The notes under the pieces are model-generated. The model saw only the letters and a list, made by a program, of their open reading frames with translations. It did not search any database and was not told where the DNA came from. Below, piece after piece: positions 28,489-38,021 of a stretch of 64,000 bases of DNA (within the stretch, counting starts at the first letter, position 1; every line of letters begins with the position of its first letter). This DNA is from Sporosarcina sp. ZBG7A (GTDB lineage Bacteria > Bacillota > Bacilli > Bacillales_A > Planococcaceae): assembly GCF_000813425.1 (NCBI RefSeq), contig NZ_JWIB01000008.1, positions 62,001 through 126,000 of the forward strand, written 5' to 3'. The translations under genes were made by a program, and so were the position numbers.

Positions 28489-29799
28489 GTGACACCAATT
28501 GTAAATGTCATCGGTGCAGGACTTGCGGGAAGTGAAGCGGCTTGGCAAATTGCAAGCAGAGGGGTACAGGTCCGTTTATATGAAATGCGACCTGTTCAAC
28601 AAACTCCAGCGCATCATACAGACAAATTCGCAGAACTCGTTTGCAGTAACTCGTTACGTGCAAACTCACTGACGAATGCTGTAGGTGTTATCAAAGAAGA
28701 AATGCGACGTCTTGACTCGATCATTATTGCAGCAGCGGATGCTTGCTCCGTTCCTGCTGGTGGAGCACTTGCTGTCGATCGTCATGAGTTCTCTGCGCAT
28801 GTAACGGAAAAAGTACGCAATCATCCACTAGTGGAAGTTGTAAATGAAGAAGTGACGGGGATTCCTGAAGGCATAACAGTGATTGCGACAGGTCCACTCA
28901 CTTCTCCCGCTCTGGCTGGAAAAGTTCGTCAGCTTACTGGTGAAGAGTACCTATACTTTTATGATGCGGCAGCACCTATCGTCGAGAAAGATTCTATCGA
29001 TATGGACAAAGTGTACTTGAAATCACGTTACGACAAAGGAGAAGCTGCTTATCTCAATTGTCCGATGAATGAAGAGGAATTTGCTGTATTTTACAATGCA
29101 TTAGTCAATGCGGAAGTAGCGGAACTTAAAGAGTTTGAAAAAGAAGTGTACTTCGAGAGTTGTATGCCTGTTGAAGTTCTTGCAAGTCGAGGTGAGAAGA
29201 CACTACTGTTTGGTCCGATGAAGCCAGTTGGATTGGAAGATCCGAAAACCGGTAAACGTCCAAAAGCCGTCGTACAGCTTCGCCAAGATGATGCAGCTGG
29301 AACTCTTTATAACATTGTCGGATTCCAGACGCACATGAAATGGGGCGCACAAAAAGAAGTATTGCGACTCATACCAGGTCTTGAAAATGTTGAAATTGTA
29401 CGTTACGGTGTGATGCATCGGAACACGTTCATCAATTCACCGAGAGTGTTGCAACCAACCTATCAGCTAAAAGCCAATCCGAATTTATTCTTCGCGGGTC
29501 AAATGACAGGCGTTGAAGGGTATGTGGAGTCTGCGGGAGCAGGTTTAGTCGCAGGTATGAACGCAGCAAGACTTGCTTTAGGTGAAGAACTCTATGTTCT
29601 ACCGCATCAGACAGCATTAGGTAGTATGGCAAGATATATTACTGAAGCAGATTCAAAGAACTTCCAGCCAATGAACGTGAACTTTGGATTATTCCCAGAT
29701 TTAGGAGAACGTGTCCGTTCTAAACTAGAGCGAGCTGAAAGACATGCGAATCGGGCACTCGAAGCGCTGGATACGTTTAAGAGTGATAACCAACTATAA
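28489..29799 (+). CDS. trmFO: Methylenetetrahydrofolate-tRNA methyltransferase TrmFO
   Basis: FAD- and folate-dependent enzyme making m5U54 (ribothymidine) in tRNA. The FAD-binding motif [12 protein letters not shown] is at 8-19. Cysteines proposed for catalysis are Cys52 in [12 protein letters not shown] and Cys225 in YFESCMPVE. The C-terminal [17 protein letters not shown] is typical. It is 436 residues. GTG start at 28489 after GAGAGAAGGG. It lies directly behind topA, the arrangement found in B. subtilis (gid). Confidence 0.97.
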   Translation: MTPIVNVIGAGLAGSEAAWQIASRGVQVRLYEMRPVQQTPAHHTDKFAELVCSNSLRANSLTNAVGVIKEEMRRLDSIIIAAADACSVPAGGALAVDRHEFSAHVTEKVRNHPLVEVVNEEVTGIPEGITVIATGPLTSPALAGKVRQLTGEEYLYFYDAAAPIVEKDSIDMDKVYLKSRYDKGEAAYLNCPMNEEEFAVFYNALVNAEVAELKEFEKEVYFESCMPVEVLASRGEKTLLFGPMKPVGLEDPKTGKRPKAVVQLRQDDAAGTLYNIVGFQTHMKWGAQKEVLRLIPGLENVEIVRYGVMHRNTFINSPRVLQPTYQLKANPNLFFAGQMTGVEGYVESAGAGLVAGMNAARLALGEELYVLPHQTALGSMARYITEADSKNFQPMNVNFGLFPDLGERVRSKLERAERHANRALEALDTFKSDNQL

Positions 29800-29809
29800 G
29801 AAATGTGTA

Positions 29810-29842
29810 AAGAAGGAAGGTATTACCTTTCTTCTTCTTTTT
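29810..29842 (+). terminator. Terminator after trmFO
   Basis: AAGAAG(G)AAGGT pairs with ACCTT(T)CTTCTT around ATT, followed by a T-rich run. Confidence 0.85.
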
Positions 29843-30082
29843 AATGTATGAATATGAGGTTTTTGTGAACTTTTAGTGGCAATGTAGAAACAGAATGTGT
29901 AGAGGTCAGACTTCCTAGGGGCTCATAGTTGAAGAAATACCAGTAAATCGTGTATAGTAAATCGTGGATGAATTTGAATTAAAGGAGTAATCAGCATTTT
30001 CAATTAGTTTGGGTAATCGAATACGCTAGTTGCCAAGCGTTTAAATGATGATTATTTATTCATTTTTCGGGAGGTGTGTTTT
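29843..30082 (+). promoter_or_regulatory. xerC upstream region with promoter and tandem repeat
   Basis: This is the 240-base gap before xerC. TTGAAG (29929-29934), 18 bases, TATAGT (29953-29958) is a promoter candidate. The 11-base direct repeat AGTAAATCGTG occurs at 29942-29952 and 29956-29966, straddling that -10. About 115 untranslated bases follow, with no obvious structure, ending at the GGGAGGTG ribosome site of xerC. Confidence 0.55.
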
Positions 30083-30982
30083 ATGGATGAAAAGACGCTC
30101 CAAATGCGTAACGAGTATATCATGTACGTCCGTTTGGAAAAAAACTATTCAGTCCACACTGTATCCGAATATGAAAAAGATGTAGATGAATTTCTTGAGT
30201 TCTTAAAAACTGAAGGTATTCTTACGATAGAGAGCATTACATATCAAGAAGCACGGCTTTTTGCGTCGCGTCTGTATGAGCGCGAATTATCGAGAGCAAC
30301 CATTTCGAGAAAGATTTCTTCAGTTCGTTCATTCTTTCGATTTGCCAATTCCCGATATGACATTAATGACACGGCATTCCGTTTACTACACCACCCTAAA
30401 AAGGAAGAACGGCTTCCTGCTTTTTTTTATGTGGAGGAACTTGAGAAGCTTTTTGTTGCGTGTCTTGGAGAAAAACCTAGAGACCTGCGAGATCGAGCTT
30501 TACTTGAACTTCTCTACGCTACAGGTATTCGCGTAAGTGAACTTACATCAATCTGTTTAAGTGATATCGACAACGATCTTGGTATTGTTCGCGTTATGGG
30601 TAAAGGCCGAAAAGAGCGCTACGTTCCATTCGGCAGCTTTGCGCAGTCGGCGATCGAGCGATACATAGAAAATAGCCGGTCTTTCCTTATGAAAAGTACT
30701 AAACACGATCGATTATTTGTTAATTTACGAGGCGGCCCTCTTACTGAACGGGGTGTCAGGCATGTGCTAGATGCCATTGTTGAGCGAGCATCCATCCAGT
30801 CAAAAGTTTATCCCCATATGTTGCGTCATACGTTTGCAACCCATTTACTATCTGCTGGAGCGGATATGAGAACTGTCCAAGAACTACTCGGACACAGTGA
30901 TCTGTCTTCGACACAAATATATACCCATACAACGAAAGAGCATTTAAGAAGAACCTATATGAATACGCATCCGCGTGCTTAG
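30083..30982 (+). CDS. xerC: Tyrosine recombinase XerC (CodV)
   Basis: Acts with XerD (RipX) at dif to resolve chromosome dimers. An N-terminal SAM-like core-binding domain (residues 5-90) is followed by the catalytic domain with Arg150, Lys174, His245, Arg248, His271 and the nucleophile Tyr280. All six are present. It is 299 residues. The ATG at 30083 is preferred over a GTG at 30074 inside the GGGAGGTG site. Gene order xerC-hslV-hslU-codY is conserved in Bacilli, so it belongs to housekeeping, not to a mobile element. Confidence 0.96.
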   Translation: MDEKTLQMRNEYIMYVRLEKNYSVHTVSEYEKDVDEFLEFLKTEGILTIESITYQEARLFASRLYERELSRATISRKISSVRSFFRFANSRYDINDTAFRLLHHPKKEERLPAFFYVEELEKLFVACLGEKPRDLRDRALLELLYATGIRVSELTSICLSDIDNDLGIVRVMGKGRKERYVPFGSFAQSAIERYIENSRSFLMKSTKHDRLFVNLRGGPLTERGVRHVLDAIVERASIQSKVYPHMLRHTFATHLLSAGADMRTVQELLGHSDLSSTQIYTHTTKEHLRRTYMNTHPRA

Positions 30983-30994
30983 GAGGAAATTTAA

Positions 30995-31540
30995 ATGGAA
31001 TTTCATGCAACTACGATTTTTGCCATTCGGCATAAGGGAGTTTGTGCAATGTCTGGTGATGGTCAAGTGACCATGGGAGAAAGTGTAGTTATGAAACATA
31101 CCGCAAAAAAAGTCCGCAGATTATTTAACGGGAACGTACTCGCAGGATTTGCAGGGTCTGTTGCCGATGCATTTACACTGTTCGATCTATTTGAAGATAA
31201 ATTGACAGAGTACAACGGTAATCTACAGCGGGCGTCTGTGGAACTTGCAAAAGAATGGCGAGGCGACCAGATACTTCGCAAACTAGAGGCAATGCTACTT
31301 GTGATGAACGACGAGAGTCTCCTCCTAGTATCAGGAACAGGTGAAGTGATCGAGCCTGATGATGGCATTCTTGCGATTGGATCAGGTGGAAACTATGCAT
31401 TAGCAGCTGGACGTTCACTTGCAAAATATGCGGGGGAGTCCTTGACTGCTGAACAGATTGCTCGCGCAGCACTTGAAACGGCTTCTGAAATTTGTGTATT
31501 TACAAACGACAAGATTATCGTGGAGGTGCTGGGGGAATGA
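30995..31540 (+). CDS. hslV: ATP-dependent protease subunit HslV (ClpQ)
   Basis: Proteasome-like peptidase that forms a double hexamer capped by HslU. The conserved core is [23 protein letters not shown], then [14 protein letters not shown] and [13 protein letters not shown]. It is 181 residues. The start is certain: ATG at 30995 has AGGAGG upstream and an in-frame TAA immediately before it. The N-terminus is MEFHATTIF, with no serine ahead of the Thr-Thr pair, unlike B. subtilis MSSFHATTIF. Thr6 is therefore the probable nucleophile after processing. It overlaps hslU by 4 bases. Confidence 0.97.
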   Translation: MEFHATTIFAIRHKGVCAMSGDGQVTMGESVVMKHTAKKVRRLFNGNVLAGFAGSVADAFTLFDLFEDKLTEYNGNLQRASVELAKEWRGDQILRKLEAMLLVMNDESLLLVSGTGEVIEPDDGILAIGSGGNYALAAGRSLAKYAGESLTAEQIARAALETASEICVFTNDKIIVEVLGE

Positions 31541-32937
31541 CTTCACAACAACTAACGCCAAAAGAAATGATTGCATTTTTAAATCGTTACATTGTTGGGC
31601 AAGATAAGGCGAAGCGAGCAGTGGCGGTTGCAATACGAAATCGCTATAGACGTAACTTGTTGACTGACGAAGAAAAAAACGAAATCATCCCGAAAAACAT
31701 TTTGATGATTGGACCAACCGGAGTAGGGAAAACGGAAATCGCACGTCGCATTGCAAAACTCGTGGATGCGCCTTTTGTAAAAGTCGAAGCAACGAAGTTT
31801 ACAGAGGTTGGTTACGTTGGACGAGACGTTGAATCTATGGTGCGTGACCTCGTTGAAACGGGTGTCCGGATTATCAAGGAAAAACAGCGCGCTCAAGTGA
31901 AAGGTCAAGCAGCGGTTCAAGCGGAAGAACGCTTAGTGGAATTGCTCGTTCCTTCAAAGAAAAAGAAGGGATCTATGCAAAATCCGTTTGAAATGCTGTT
32001 TGGTGGGCAAAAGAATGAGAGTGACGCTGAAGAGCATGAAGAAGTTACAGAGATGACACGTAAGCGTAGTGAAATTGCTGACTTGCTGAAACAAGGAAAG
32101 CTTGAAGAAGAGCAAGTGACTGTTGAAGTCGCTTCCCAACAGCCTTCCATGTTTGATGCGCTTCAAGGTTCTGGAATGGAACAGATGGGGTCGAATATGC
32201 AAGATGCTCTTTCTTCGCTTATGCCGAAAAAAACGACAACAAGAAAACTTTCTGTAAAAGATGCAAGAAGAGTATTAGAAGCCGAAGAAGCGGACAAACT
32301 AATTGATCATGACGAAATTGCACGCCAGGCAGTCCAGTTAACGGAGCAATCTGGAATTATCTTCATTGATGAAATGGATAAAATCGCAAGCAAGAGTGGC
32401 GGCTCTTCTAGTGCTGACGTCTCCCGTGAAGGGGTTCAACGTGATATTTTACCAATTGTAGAAGGCTCAACTGTGAATACGAAGTATGGTGCGGTGAAAA
32501 CCGATTATATTTTATTCATAGCTGCGGGTGCTTTCCATATGGCAAAGCCGTCTGATATTATACCGGAATTACAAGGGCGATTCCCGATTCGTGTTGAATT
32601 AGACAAATTAACCAAAGAGGATTTTGTCAGGATTTTGAAAGAGCCAGATTTCTCCCTTCTTCGACAATACGAGAAACTTCTGGCAACAGAGGACGTCCTG
32701 TTAGAGTTCGCAGATGATGCTATCAATCGAATCGCTGAAATTGCATTCGATGTGAATGATAACACTGAAAACATCGGTGCAAGACGACTTCATACAATTG
32801 TCGAACGTCTACTTGAGGAACTTTCGTTTGAAGCATCAGATATTGGTCCAACAAGCATTAAAATTACACCTGCTTATGTCGATGAAAAGTTGCAAGGTAT
32901 CGTCAAGGACAAAGATTTGTCACATTTCATCTTGTGA
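31537..32937 (+). CDS. hslU: ATP-dependent protease ATPase subunit HslU (ClpY)
   Basis: AAA+ unfoldase feeding substrates to HslV. It contains [23 protein letters not shown] at 17-39 and Walker [14 protein letters not shown] near 58. The intermediate I domain (about 110-240) is rich in charged residues, and Walker B is [10 protein letters not shown] near 272. The C-terminal tail ends LSHFIL, the segment that activates HslV. It is 466 residues. The ATG at 31537 overlaps the hslV stop; the longer frame upstream is not used. Confidence 0.97.
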   Translation: MTSQQLTPKEMIAFLNRYIVGQDKAKRAVAVAIRNRYRRNLLTDEEKNEIIPKNILMIGPTGVGKTEIARRIAKLVDAPFVKVEATKFTEVGYVGRDVESMVRDLVETGVRIIKEKQRAQVKGQAAVQAEERLVELLVPSKKKKGSMQNPFEMLFGGQKNESDAEEHEEVTEMTRKRSEIADLLKQGKLEEEQVTVEVASQQPSMFDALQGSGMEQMGSNMQDALSSLMPKKTTTRKLSVKDARRVLEAEEADKLIDHDEIARQAVQLTEQSGIIFIDEMDKIASKSGGSSSADVSREGVQRDILPIVEGSTVNTKYGAVKTDYILFIAAGAFHMAKPSDIIPELQGRFPIRVELDKLTKEDFVRILKEPDFSLLRQYEKLLATEDVLLEFADDAINRIAEIAFDVNDNTENIGARRLHTIVERLLEELSFEASDIGPTSIKITPAYVDEKLQGIVKDKDLSHFIL

Positions 32938-32956
32938 CAAAGTCAAAATAGTTTAA

Positions 32957-32985
32957 TTAACAATTAAAAACCTTTAGAATATTCT
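32957..32985 (+). promoter_or_regulatory. Candidate codY promoter with palindromic -10
   Basis: TTAACA, 17-base spacer, TATTCT. The -10 lies in the perfect 10-base palindrome AGAATATTCT (32976-32985). It sits in the 81-base gap between hslU and codY. Confidence 0.45.
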
Positions 32986-33018
32986 TATCAGTTCCGAAAT
33001 AATGAGGAGGAAAATATA

Positions 33019-33795
33019 ATGACACTGTTAGTAAAAACGAGAAAGATTAATGCTATGCTTCAAGAAACTGCAGGTAAGCAAGTGAACTTCAAACAAATGG
33101 CTGAGCAACTTAGTGAAGTAATTGACTGTAACGCATTCATCGTGAGTCGAAAAGGAAAGCTACTTGGGCTTGAAATCCATCACCAGATTGAAAACGAGCG
33201 CATGAAACAAATGTTTGAGGATCGTAAATTCCCTGAAGACTACACAAAACAGCTTTTTGAAATTCGCGAAACATCACCAAACATTGGAATTGATAGCGAA
33301 TATACAGTATTCCCTGTTGAAAACCAGGAACTCTTTAAAGCTGGATTAACAACAATTGTTCCAATCATCGGTGGCGGCGAACGTCTTGGAACACTTATTC
33401 TTGCTCGTTTGAGCGATGAATTTAAAGAAGACGACCTTATCCTTGCTGAATACGGTGCAACTGTTGTCGGAATGGAAATTCTTCGAGAGAAATCTGAAGA
33501 AATCGAAACAGAAGCTCGCAGTAAAGCGGTCGTTCAAATGGCTATCAACTCACTATCATACAGTGAACATGAAGCAATTGAGCATATCTTCAATGAGTTA
33601 GATGGAAATGAAGGACTTCTGGTTGCTTCTAAAATTGCTGACCGCGTTGGAATTACACGCTCAGTTATCGTAAACGCACTTCGTAAGCTTGAAAGTGCTG
33701 GAGTAATTGAATCACGTTCACTAGGAATGAAAGGCACATATATCAAAGTGTTGAACAGCAAATTCCTAGAAGAGCTTGAAAAGCAAAAATCATAA
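33019..33795 (+). CDS. codY: GTP-sensing global repressor CodY
   Basis: Represses nutrient-adaptation genes when GTP and branched-chain amino acids are plentiful. The N-terminal GAF domain (about 1-155) binds Ile, Leu and Val, and a winged helix-turn-helix (about 200-250) contains [21 protein letters not shown], near-invariant in the family. It is 258 residues. ATG at 33019 after GAGGAGG. It is followed by a strong terminator and then the fla/che operon, a CodY target in B. subtilis; the 15-base CodY consensus was not found upstream of flgB. Confidence 0.98.
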   Translation: MTLLVKTRKINAMLQETAGKQVNFKQMAEQLSEVIDCNAFIVSRKGKLLGLEIHHQIENERMKQMFEDRKFPEDYTKQLFEIRETSPNIGIDSEYTVFPVENQELFKAGLTTIVPIIGGGERLGTLILARLSDEFKEDDLILAEYGATVVGMEILREKSEEIETEARSKAVVQMAINSLSYSEHEAIEHIFNELDGNEGLLVASKIADRVGITRSVIVNALRKLESAGVIESRSLGMKGTYIKVLNSKFLEELEKQKS

Positions 33796-33818
33796 CCTGT
33801 CAACTTAAAAAGAAATTT

Positions 33819-33861
33819 AAAACGAGTAAAAGCGATTGCCGCTTTTCACTCGTTTTTTTTT
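33819..33861 (+). terminator. Terminator after codY
   Basis: AAACGAGT and AAAAGCG arms pair with CGCTTTT and ACTCGTTT, followed by a long T run. Confidence 0.9.
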
Positions 33862-34151
33862 ATGTAAATAATACTTCTCTACTGGATATATTAGACAAAC
33901 ATTAAAAATCTTTTAAAAATAATCTAAAATATTTAGATTTATCAAATGAAGAAAAAGGGGACATTGGAACTAATAATAGGGGAATTACTGTGAACAAATG
34001 CGATATTGTAAGTAAAATTTCTGGTAATTATATATAATTTGTATAGACAAAATGGTTCACTATCCGATACAATGAGAATAAATTGTTGGATTTTAATAGA
34101 TTATGTCGAATTTAATAGATTTCTTAATAATAAACGAAGGAGGAATACAGT
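33862..34151 (+). promoter_or_regulatory. fla/che operon control region
   Basis: This 290-base AT-rich stretch precedes flgB. It holds a perfect inverted repeat AATCTAAA-ATA-TTTAGATT (33921-33939). A SigA-like promoter TAGACA-18-TACAAT lies at 34044-34073. A SigD-like pair TAGA-15-TCCGATAC (34044-34070; consensus TAAA-N15-GCCGATAT) occupies the same place. The flgB site GAAGGAGGA closes it. No open frame of note is present. Confidence 0.65.
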
Positions 34152-34544
34152 ATGGACCTTTTTGGAGGAACGATTTCCGCTTTAGAAAAAGGACTCAATT
34201 TCTCATCTGACAAATCTAAAGCAATTTCTCAGAACGTGGCGAATGTTGACACGCCAAATTATAAAGTGAAAACGGTGGACTTTAAAAATTACTTAAACGA
34301 TGCAAAGACGGCTCAGTTAGAAGCGTATCGAACGGATCAGAGACACCTGCAGTTTGCTCCAACTGCAACTGGTGGAACAAAGCATACCTATGCAAATTAT
34401 AGTTATAACCAAAATGGTAATGGTGTGGATATGGATAAAGAACAGGCGGATCTAGCTGCCAACCAGATCTATTACAATGCTCTTGCCGATAGAATTAGCA
34501 GCAAGTTCAATTCACTTAATAATGTTATCAAGGGAGGACGATAA
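34152..34544 (+). CDS. flgB: Flagellar basal-body rod protein FlgB
   Basis: Proximal rod subunit, exported through the flagellar type III apparatus and placed next to FliE. The N-terminal rod motif is SQNVANVDTPNYKVKTVDF near residues 28-46. It is 130 residues. ATG at 34152 after GAAGGAGGA. It is the first gene of the long fla/che operon and lies 2 bases before flgC. Confidence 0.96.
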   Translation: MDLFGGTISALEKGLNFSSDKSKAISQNVANVDTPNYKVKTVDFKNYLNDAKTAQLEAYRTDQRHLQFAPTATGGTKHTYANYSYNQNGNGVDMDKEQADLAANQIYYNALADRISSKFNSLNNVIKGGR

Positions 34545-34546
34545 TC

Positions 34547-35008
34547 ATGTCAATCTTCCATAGCTTGAATTCTTCAGCTTCTGCTTTAACGGCACAACGG
34601 CTTCGTATGGACGTTATTTCTTCTAATATGGCGAATGTAGAAACAACTCGAGGGAAACTAGTTGACGGTGAGTGGCAACCCTATCAAAGGAAATCTGTAT
34701 CATTTCAACCGAAACAAGAACAGTTTTCAAACTTCTTAAATGCTGCGATGGGCACTCGTGACAGAGGTGGAATCGGCAATGGGGTCACTGTATCGAAAAT
34801 TCAAGAAGATACAGAAACTCCTTTTAACCAAGTCTTTGATCCTACACATCCAGACGCAAATGCAGAAGGGTACGTAGAAATGCCTAACGTCGATCCATTA
34901 CGAGAAACAATCGATATGATGTCTGCGACTCGTTCGTATGAGGCAAACATTACGGTTCTTAATTCGAACAAAGCGATGTTAATGAAAGCACTTGAAATCG
35001 GAAAATAA
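34547..35008 (+). CDS. flgC: Flagellar basal-body rod protein FlgC
   Basis: Second proximal-rod subunit. The N-terminal motif SSNMANVETTRG near residue 26 and the C-terminal helix with MMSATRSYEANITVLNSNKAMLMKALEIGK are typical of rod, hook and filament axial proteins, whose two ends form the coiled coil. It is 153 residues. ATG at 34547 after GGGAGGACGA that spans the flgB end. Confidence 0.96.
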   Translation: MSIFHSLNSSASALTAQRLRMDVISSNMANVETTRGKLVDGEWQPYQRKSVSFQPKQEQFSNFLNAAMGTRDRGGIGNGVTVSKIQEDTETPFNQVFDPTHPDANAEGYVEMPNVDPLRETIDMMSATRSYEANITVLNSNKAMLMKALEIGK

Positions 35009-35030
35009 GAGAATGAAAGGATGAGAGCTT

Positions 35031-35333
35031 ATGGCAATTTCTTCAATCATGGCACTGGCACCAGGCCTTTCGCCTGATGCAACGAAAACCTCGCCTACCA
35101 CATTTGAATCACAACAAAACTTCAGTAGTTTTTTAAAAAATGCTATCCAAGATGTGAATTCTGCTCAAGTTCAGTCTGATGTCATGACTGAAAAGCTGGT
35201 TCGTGGTGAGGATGTCGATCTGCATAATGTGATGATTACTGCACAAAAAGCTTCTGTAGCATTGAATGCCACTATGGAAATTCGTAATAAAGTAATTGAA
35301 GCATATCAAGAAGTTATGCGCATGCCAGTGTAA
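35031..35333 (+). CDS. fliE: Flagellar hook-basal body protein FliE
   Basis: Small export-dependent protein linking the FliF MS-ring to the rod and acting early in export gating. It is 100 residues, with the C-terminal family pattern LHNVMITAQKASVALNATMEIRNKVIEAYQEVMRM. ATG at 35031 after GAAAGGATGAG. Followed by a 62-base gap and fliF. Confidence 0.95.
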   Translation: MAISSIMALAPGLSPDATKTSPTTFESQQNFSSFLKNAIQDVNSAQVQSDVMTEKLVRGEDVDLHNVMITAQKASVALNATMEIRNKVIEAYQEVMRMPV

Positions 35334-35395
35334 GAAAAATATGGCGTTATTCATTAGATTGAGTACGGATGACGTTTGCCGACCGGAGGATCAGA

Positions 35396-36994
35396 ATGAA
35401 AGAGAGATTGACAAAGATCAAAAACGACTTACAAGCGTTTTGGTCGAACCGGACAAAAAAACAGAAAATCTTGTACATTAGCATTGCTGCTTCAATTCTC
35501 ATTGTTGCAGCACTTCTTACTTTCTTCCTATCTCGTACGACGTTTGTTCCGTTATACAAAGACCTATCTCGGTCGGATATTGGTAGAATAAAAGAAGAGT
35601 TAGATGCACAAGCAGTGCCGAACCAAATCGCACCAGGTGGTACCTCTATACTAGTACCTGCAGAGCGAGTGGATGATTTACTTGTTTCGATAGAGTCTCA
35701 AGGTCTAGCAAATTCAGGAAAAATCGACTACTCGTTTTTCTCTGAAAACGCAGGTTTCGGAACCACTGATAATGAGTTCAATATGATTAAGCTTGCAACG
35801 ATGCAAAATGAACTTGCGAAACTAATCACTGGAATTGAAGGTGTGCAGGACGCCAAAGTAATGATTACTCTTCCTACTCAAGGGGTCTTCGTTAACGAAG
35901 ATGTTCAAGCAGCGAGTGCTTCCATTGTCCTGCAGACAGAACCTGGTCAGCAGTTCAGTGAGCAACAGATCAAAGGGCTGTACAACTTGATCTCTAAAAG
36001 TATTCCGAATTTATCTCCGGAAGATATCGTAGTGATGAACCAGTACTTCGAATACTATGATTTGAACCAAGAGAATAATCAGTTCGGTTCAAATGTTGCA
36101 GATCAGATGACAATCAAGAAATCGATTGAACGTGATCTGCAGCGTCAAGTTCAAATGATGTTAGGATCCATGATGGGGCAAGATAAAGTCGTAGTATCGG
36201 TAACGACGGATATCGATTTCCAACAAGAAAAACGTGAAGAAAATCTTGTTACACCGGTTGACGAAGAAAGCATGGAAGGAATAGCACTTAGTGTACAACG
36301 TATAACAGAAACATTTACGGGTGATGGTGCTGTGCCAGGTGGTATCCCTGAAGGAGAAGATCCGACCGATAACCGAACAACAATTGTTGAAGGATCCACT
36401 GGTAGTGGCGATTATGAACGAGTGGAAGAGACAATTAATAACGAAGTGAATCGTATTCGTAAAAACATTGTCGAAAGTCCTTATAAAATTCGAGATATTG
36501 GTTTACAAGTAATGGTTGAACCACCAACTGCGGATGACCCTGGATCTTTAGAACCGGGTGTTGAAGATGACATCAAACAAATTCTTGAAACGATTGTACG
36601 TACGTCTATCGACAAAGTTTCTGCAGGAGAACTGACTGAAGAACAACTAGCCGAGAAAATTGCAGTATCGATTCAACCGATTCGCGGTAAACAAGCTGAT
36701 TTCGATGCAGAACGAACCGTTATTCCTTGGTGGGTTTATGTTGTAGGTGGAGTGCTTGTCCTCGTAATAATTGTGTTAGTTATTCTTTATGTTAGAAAAC
36801 GACGTAAAGATAAGGCACTAGCATTAGAAGAAGCACGCGCACTGGAGGAGCAATTGGAAGCAATTGAAGTCAGTGATATCAATGGTGAAGTTGAGACTGA
36901 AGGAACCTTACGTAGAAAACAACTTGAAAAAATGGCGAAAGAAAAACCGGAAGAATTCGCGAAATTGCTACGCACTTGGATAGCAGAGGACTAA
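35396..36994 (+). CDS. fliF: Flagellar MS-ring protein FliF
   Basis: Forms the membrane-embedded MS-ring, the base for rod, C-ring and export gate. A first membrane segment lies at about 26-48 and a second near 445-468 (WWVYVVGGVLVLVIIVLVIL). Between them are ring-building motifs, including PFVxLY-type FVPLYKDLS. The C-terminal tail LLRTWIAED binds FliG. It is 532 residues. The ATG at 35396 follows GGAGGATCAG; an upstream in-frame ATG at 35369 has no site. Confidence 0.96.
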   Translation: MKERLTKIKNDLQAFWSNRTKKQKILYISIAASILIVAALLTFFLSRTTFVPLYKDLSRSDIGRIKEELDAQAVPNQIAPGGTSILVPAERVDDLLVSIESQGLANSGKIDYSFFSENAGFGTTDNEFNMIKLATMQNELAKLITGIEGVQDAKVMITLPTQGVFVNEDVQAASASIVLQTEPGQQFSEQQIKGLYNLISKSIPNLSPEDIVVMNQYFEYYDLNQENNQFGSNVADQMTIKKSIERDLQRQVQMMLGSMMGQDKVVVSVTTDIDFQQEKREENLVTPVDEESMEGIALSVQRITETFTGDGAVPGGIPEGEDPTDNRTTIVEGSTGSGDYERVEETINNEVNRIRKNIVESPYKIRDIGLQVMVEPPTADDPGSLEPGVEDDIKQILETIVRTSIDKVSAGELTEEQLAEKIAVSIQPIRGKQADFDAERTVIPWWVYVVGGVLVLVIIVLVILYVRKRRKDKALALEEARALEEQLEAIEVSDINGEVETEGTLRRKQLEKMAKEKPEEFAKLLRTWIAED

Positions 36995-37007
36995 GGAGAG
37001 GTCAGAC

Positions 37008-38021
37008 ATGGTAAAAAAAGATAAAGATATGTCCGGGAAGCAAAAGGCAGCTCTCCTTTTGATCTCTCTCGGTCCTGAAGTTTCCGCTGCGATTTACAAG
37101 CATTTAACGGAAGAAGAAATTGAGCGCTTAACACTCGAAATCTCCGGAGTCCGGAAAGTAGAGTCTGTCGTTAAAGAAGAAATCATTGAGGAGTTTCATA
37201 ATATTGCCCTTGCTCAAGATTATATTTCTCAAGGCGGTATTGGATATGCTAAAACAGTTCTCGAGAAAGCGTTAGGCAAAGAGCACGCACAGGCAGTTAT
37301 TAACCGATTGACTTCTTCTCTGCAGGTTCGTCCGTTTGATTTTGCTCGAAGGACTGAGCCAAGCCAGATTTTGAATTTTATTCAAAATGAGCATCCACAA
37401 ACGATTGCACTCATTTTGTCCTACTTGGAATCGGAGCAGGCAGGTATGATTCTTTCTTCCTTACCGCAAGAAATGCAAGCAGATATCGCTAAACGGATTG
37501 CGACGATGGAATCTACTTCACCTGAAGTCATCAGTGAAATTGAGGCTGTGCTTGAACGTAAACTTTCTTCGACTGTTACGCAAGATTACTCGGATACAGG
37601 TGGCATAGATGCGGTAGTTGAAGTTCTTAATGGAGTGGATAGAGCCACTGAGAAAACCATCCTTGATGCACTCGAGATTCAGGATCCTGAACTTGCAGAA
37701 GAAATCAAAAAGCGAATGTTTGTCTTCGAAGATATTATTACGCTCGATAACCGGTCAATTCAACGTGTCATCCGTGATTGTGAAAATGAAGATCTCATTC
37801 TTTCTATGAAAGTATCCAGTGAAGAAGTTAAAGACATACTCTTCAAAAATATGTCTCAGCGCATGGCCGAGTCGTTTAAAGAAGAGATGGATGTCATGGG
37901 ACCAGTCAGACTTCGTGATGTTGAAGAAGCGCAATCCCGTATTGTTGCGACAATACGTCGTCTAGAAGATGCGGGCGAAATTATTATTGCACGCGGTGGA
38001 GGAGATGATGTGATTGTCTAA
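37008..38021 (+). CDS. fliG: Flagellar motor switch protein FliG
   Basis: C-ring protein that couples the stators to rotation and mounts on FliF. The middle domain has the EHPQT segment (NEHPQTIALILSYL), and the C-terminal torque helix carries conserved charges (FEDIITLDNRSIQRVIRD). It is 337 residues. ATG at 37008 after AAGGAGAGG. The end overlaps the fliH start by 8 bases. Confidence 0.97.
   Translation: MVKKDKDMSGKQKAALLLISLGPEVSAAIYKHLTEEEIERLTLEISGVRKVESVVKEEIIEEFHNIALAQDYISQGGIGYAKTVLEKALGKEHAQAVINRLTSSLQVRPFDFARRTEPSQILNFIQNEHPQTIALILSYLESEQAGMILSSLPQEMQADIAKRIATMESTSPEVISEIEAVLERKLSSTVTQDYSDTGGIDAVVEVLNGVDRATEKTILDALEIQDPELAEEIKKRMFVFEDIITLDNRSIQRVIRDCENEDLILSMKVSSEEVKDILFKNMSQRMAESFKEEMDVMGPVRLRDVEEAQSRIVATIRRLEDAGEIIIARGGGDDVIV

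Noticed and set aside
30083..30982. Tyrosine recombinase as a sign of an integrated mobile element
   Set aside because: Gene order xerC-hslV-hslU-codY is the conserved chromosomal XerC locus; no attachment repeats or phage genes are nearby.
33862..34151. A CodY box before flgB
   Set aside because: No good match to AATTTTCWGAAAATT was found; only an unrelated AT-rich palindrome is present.
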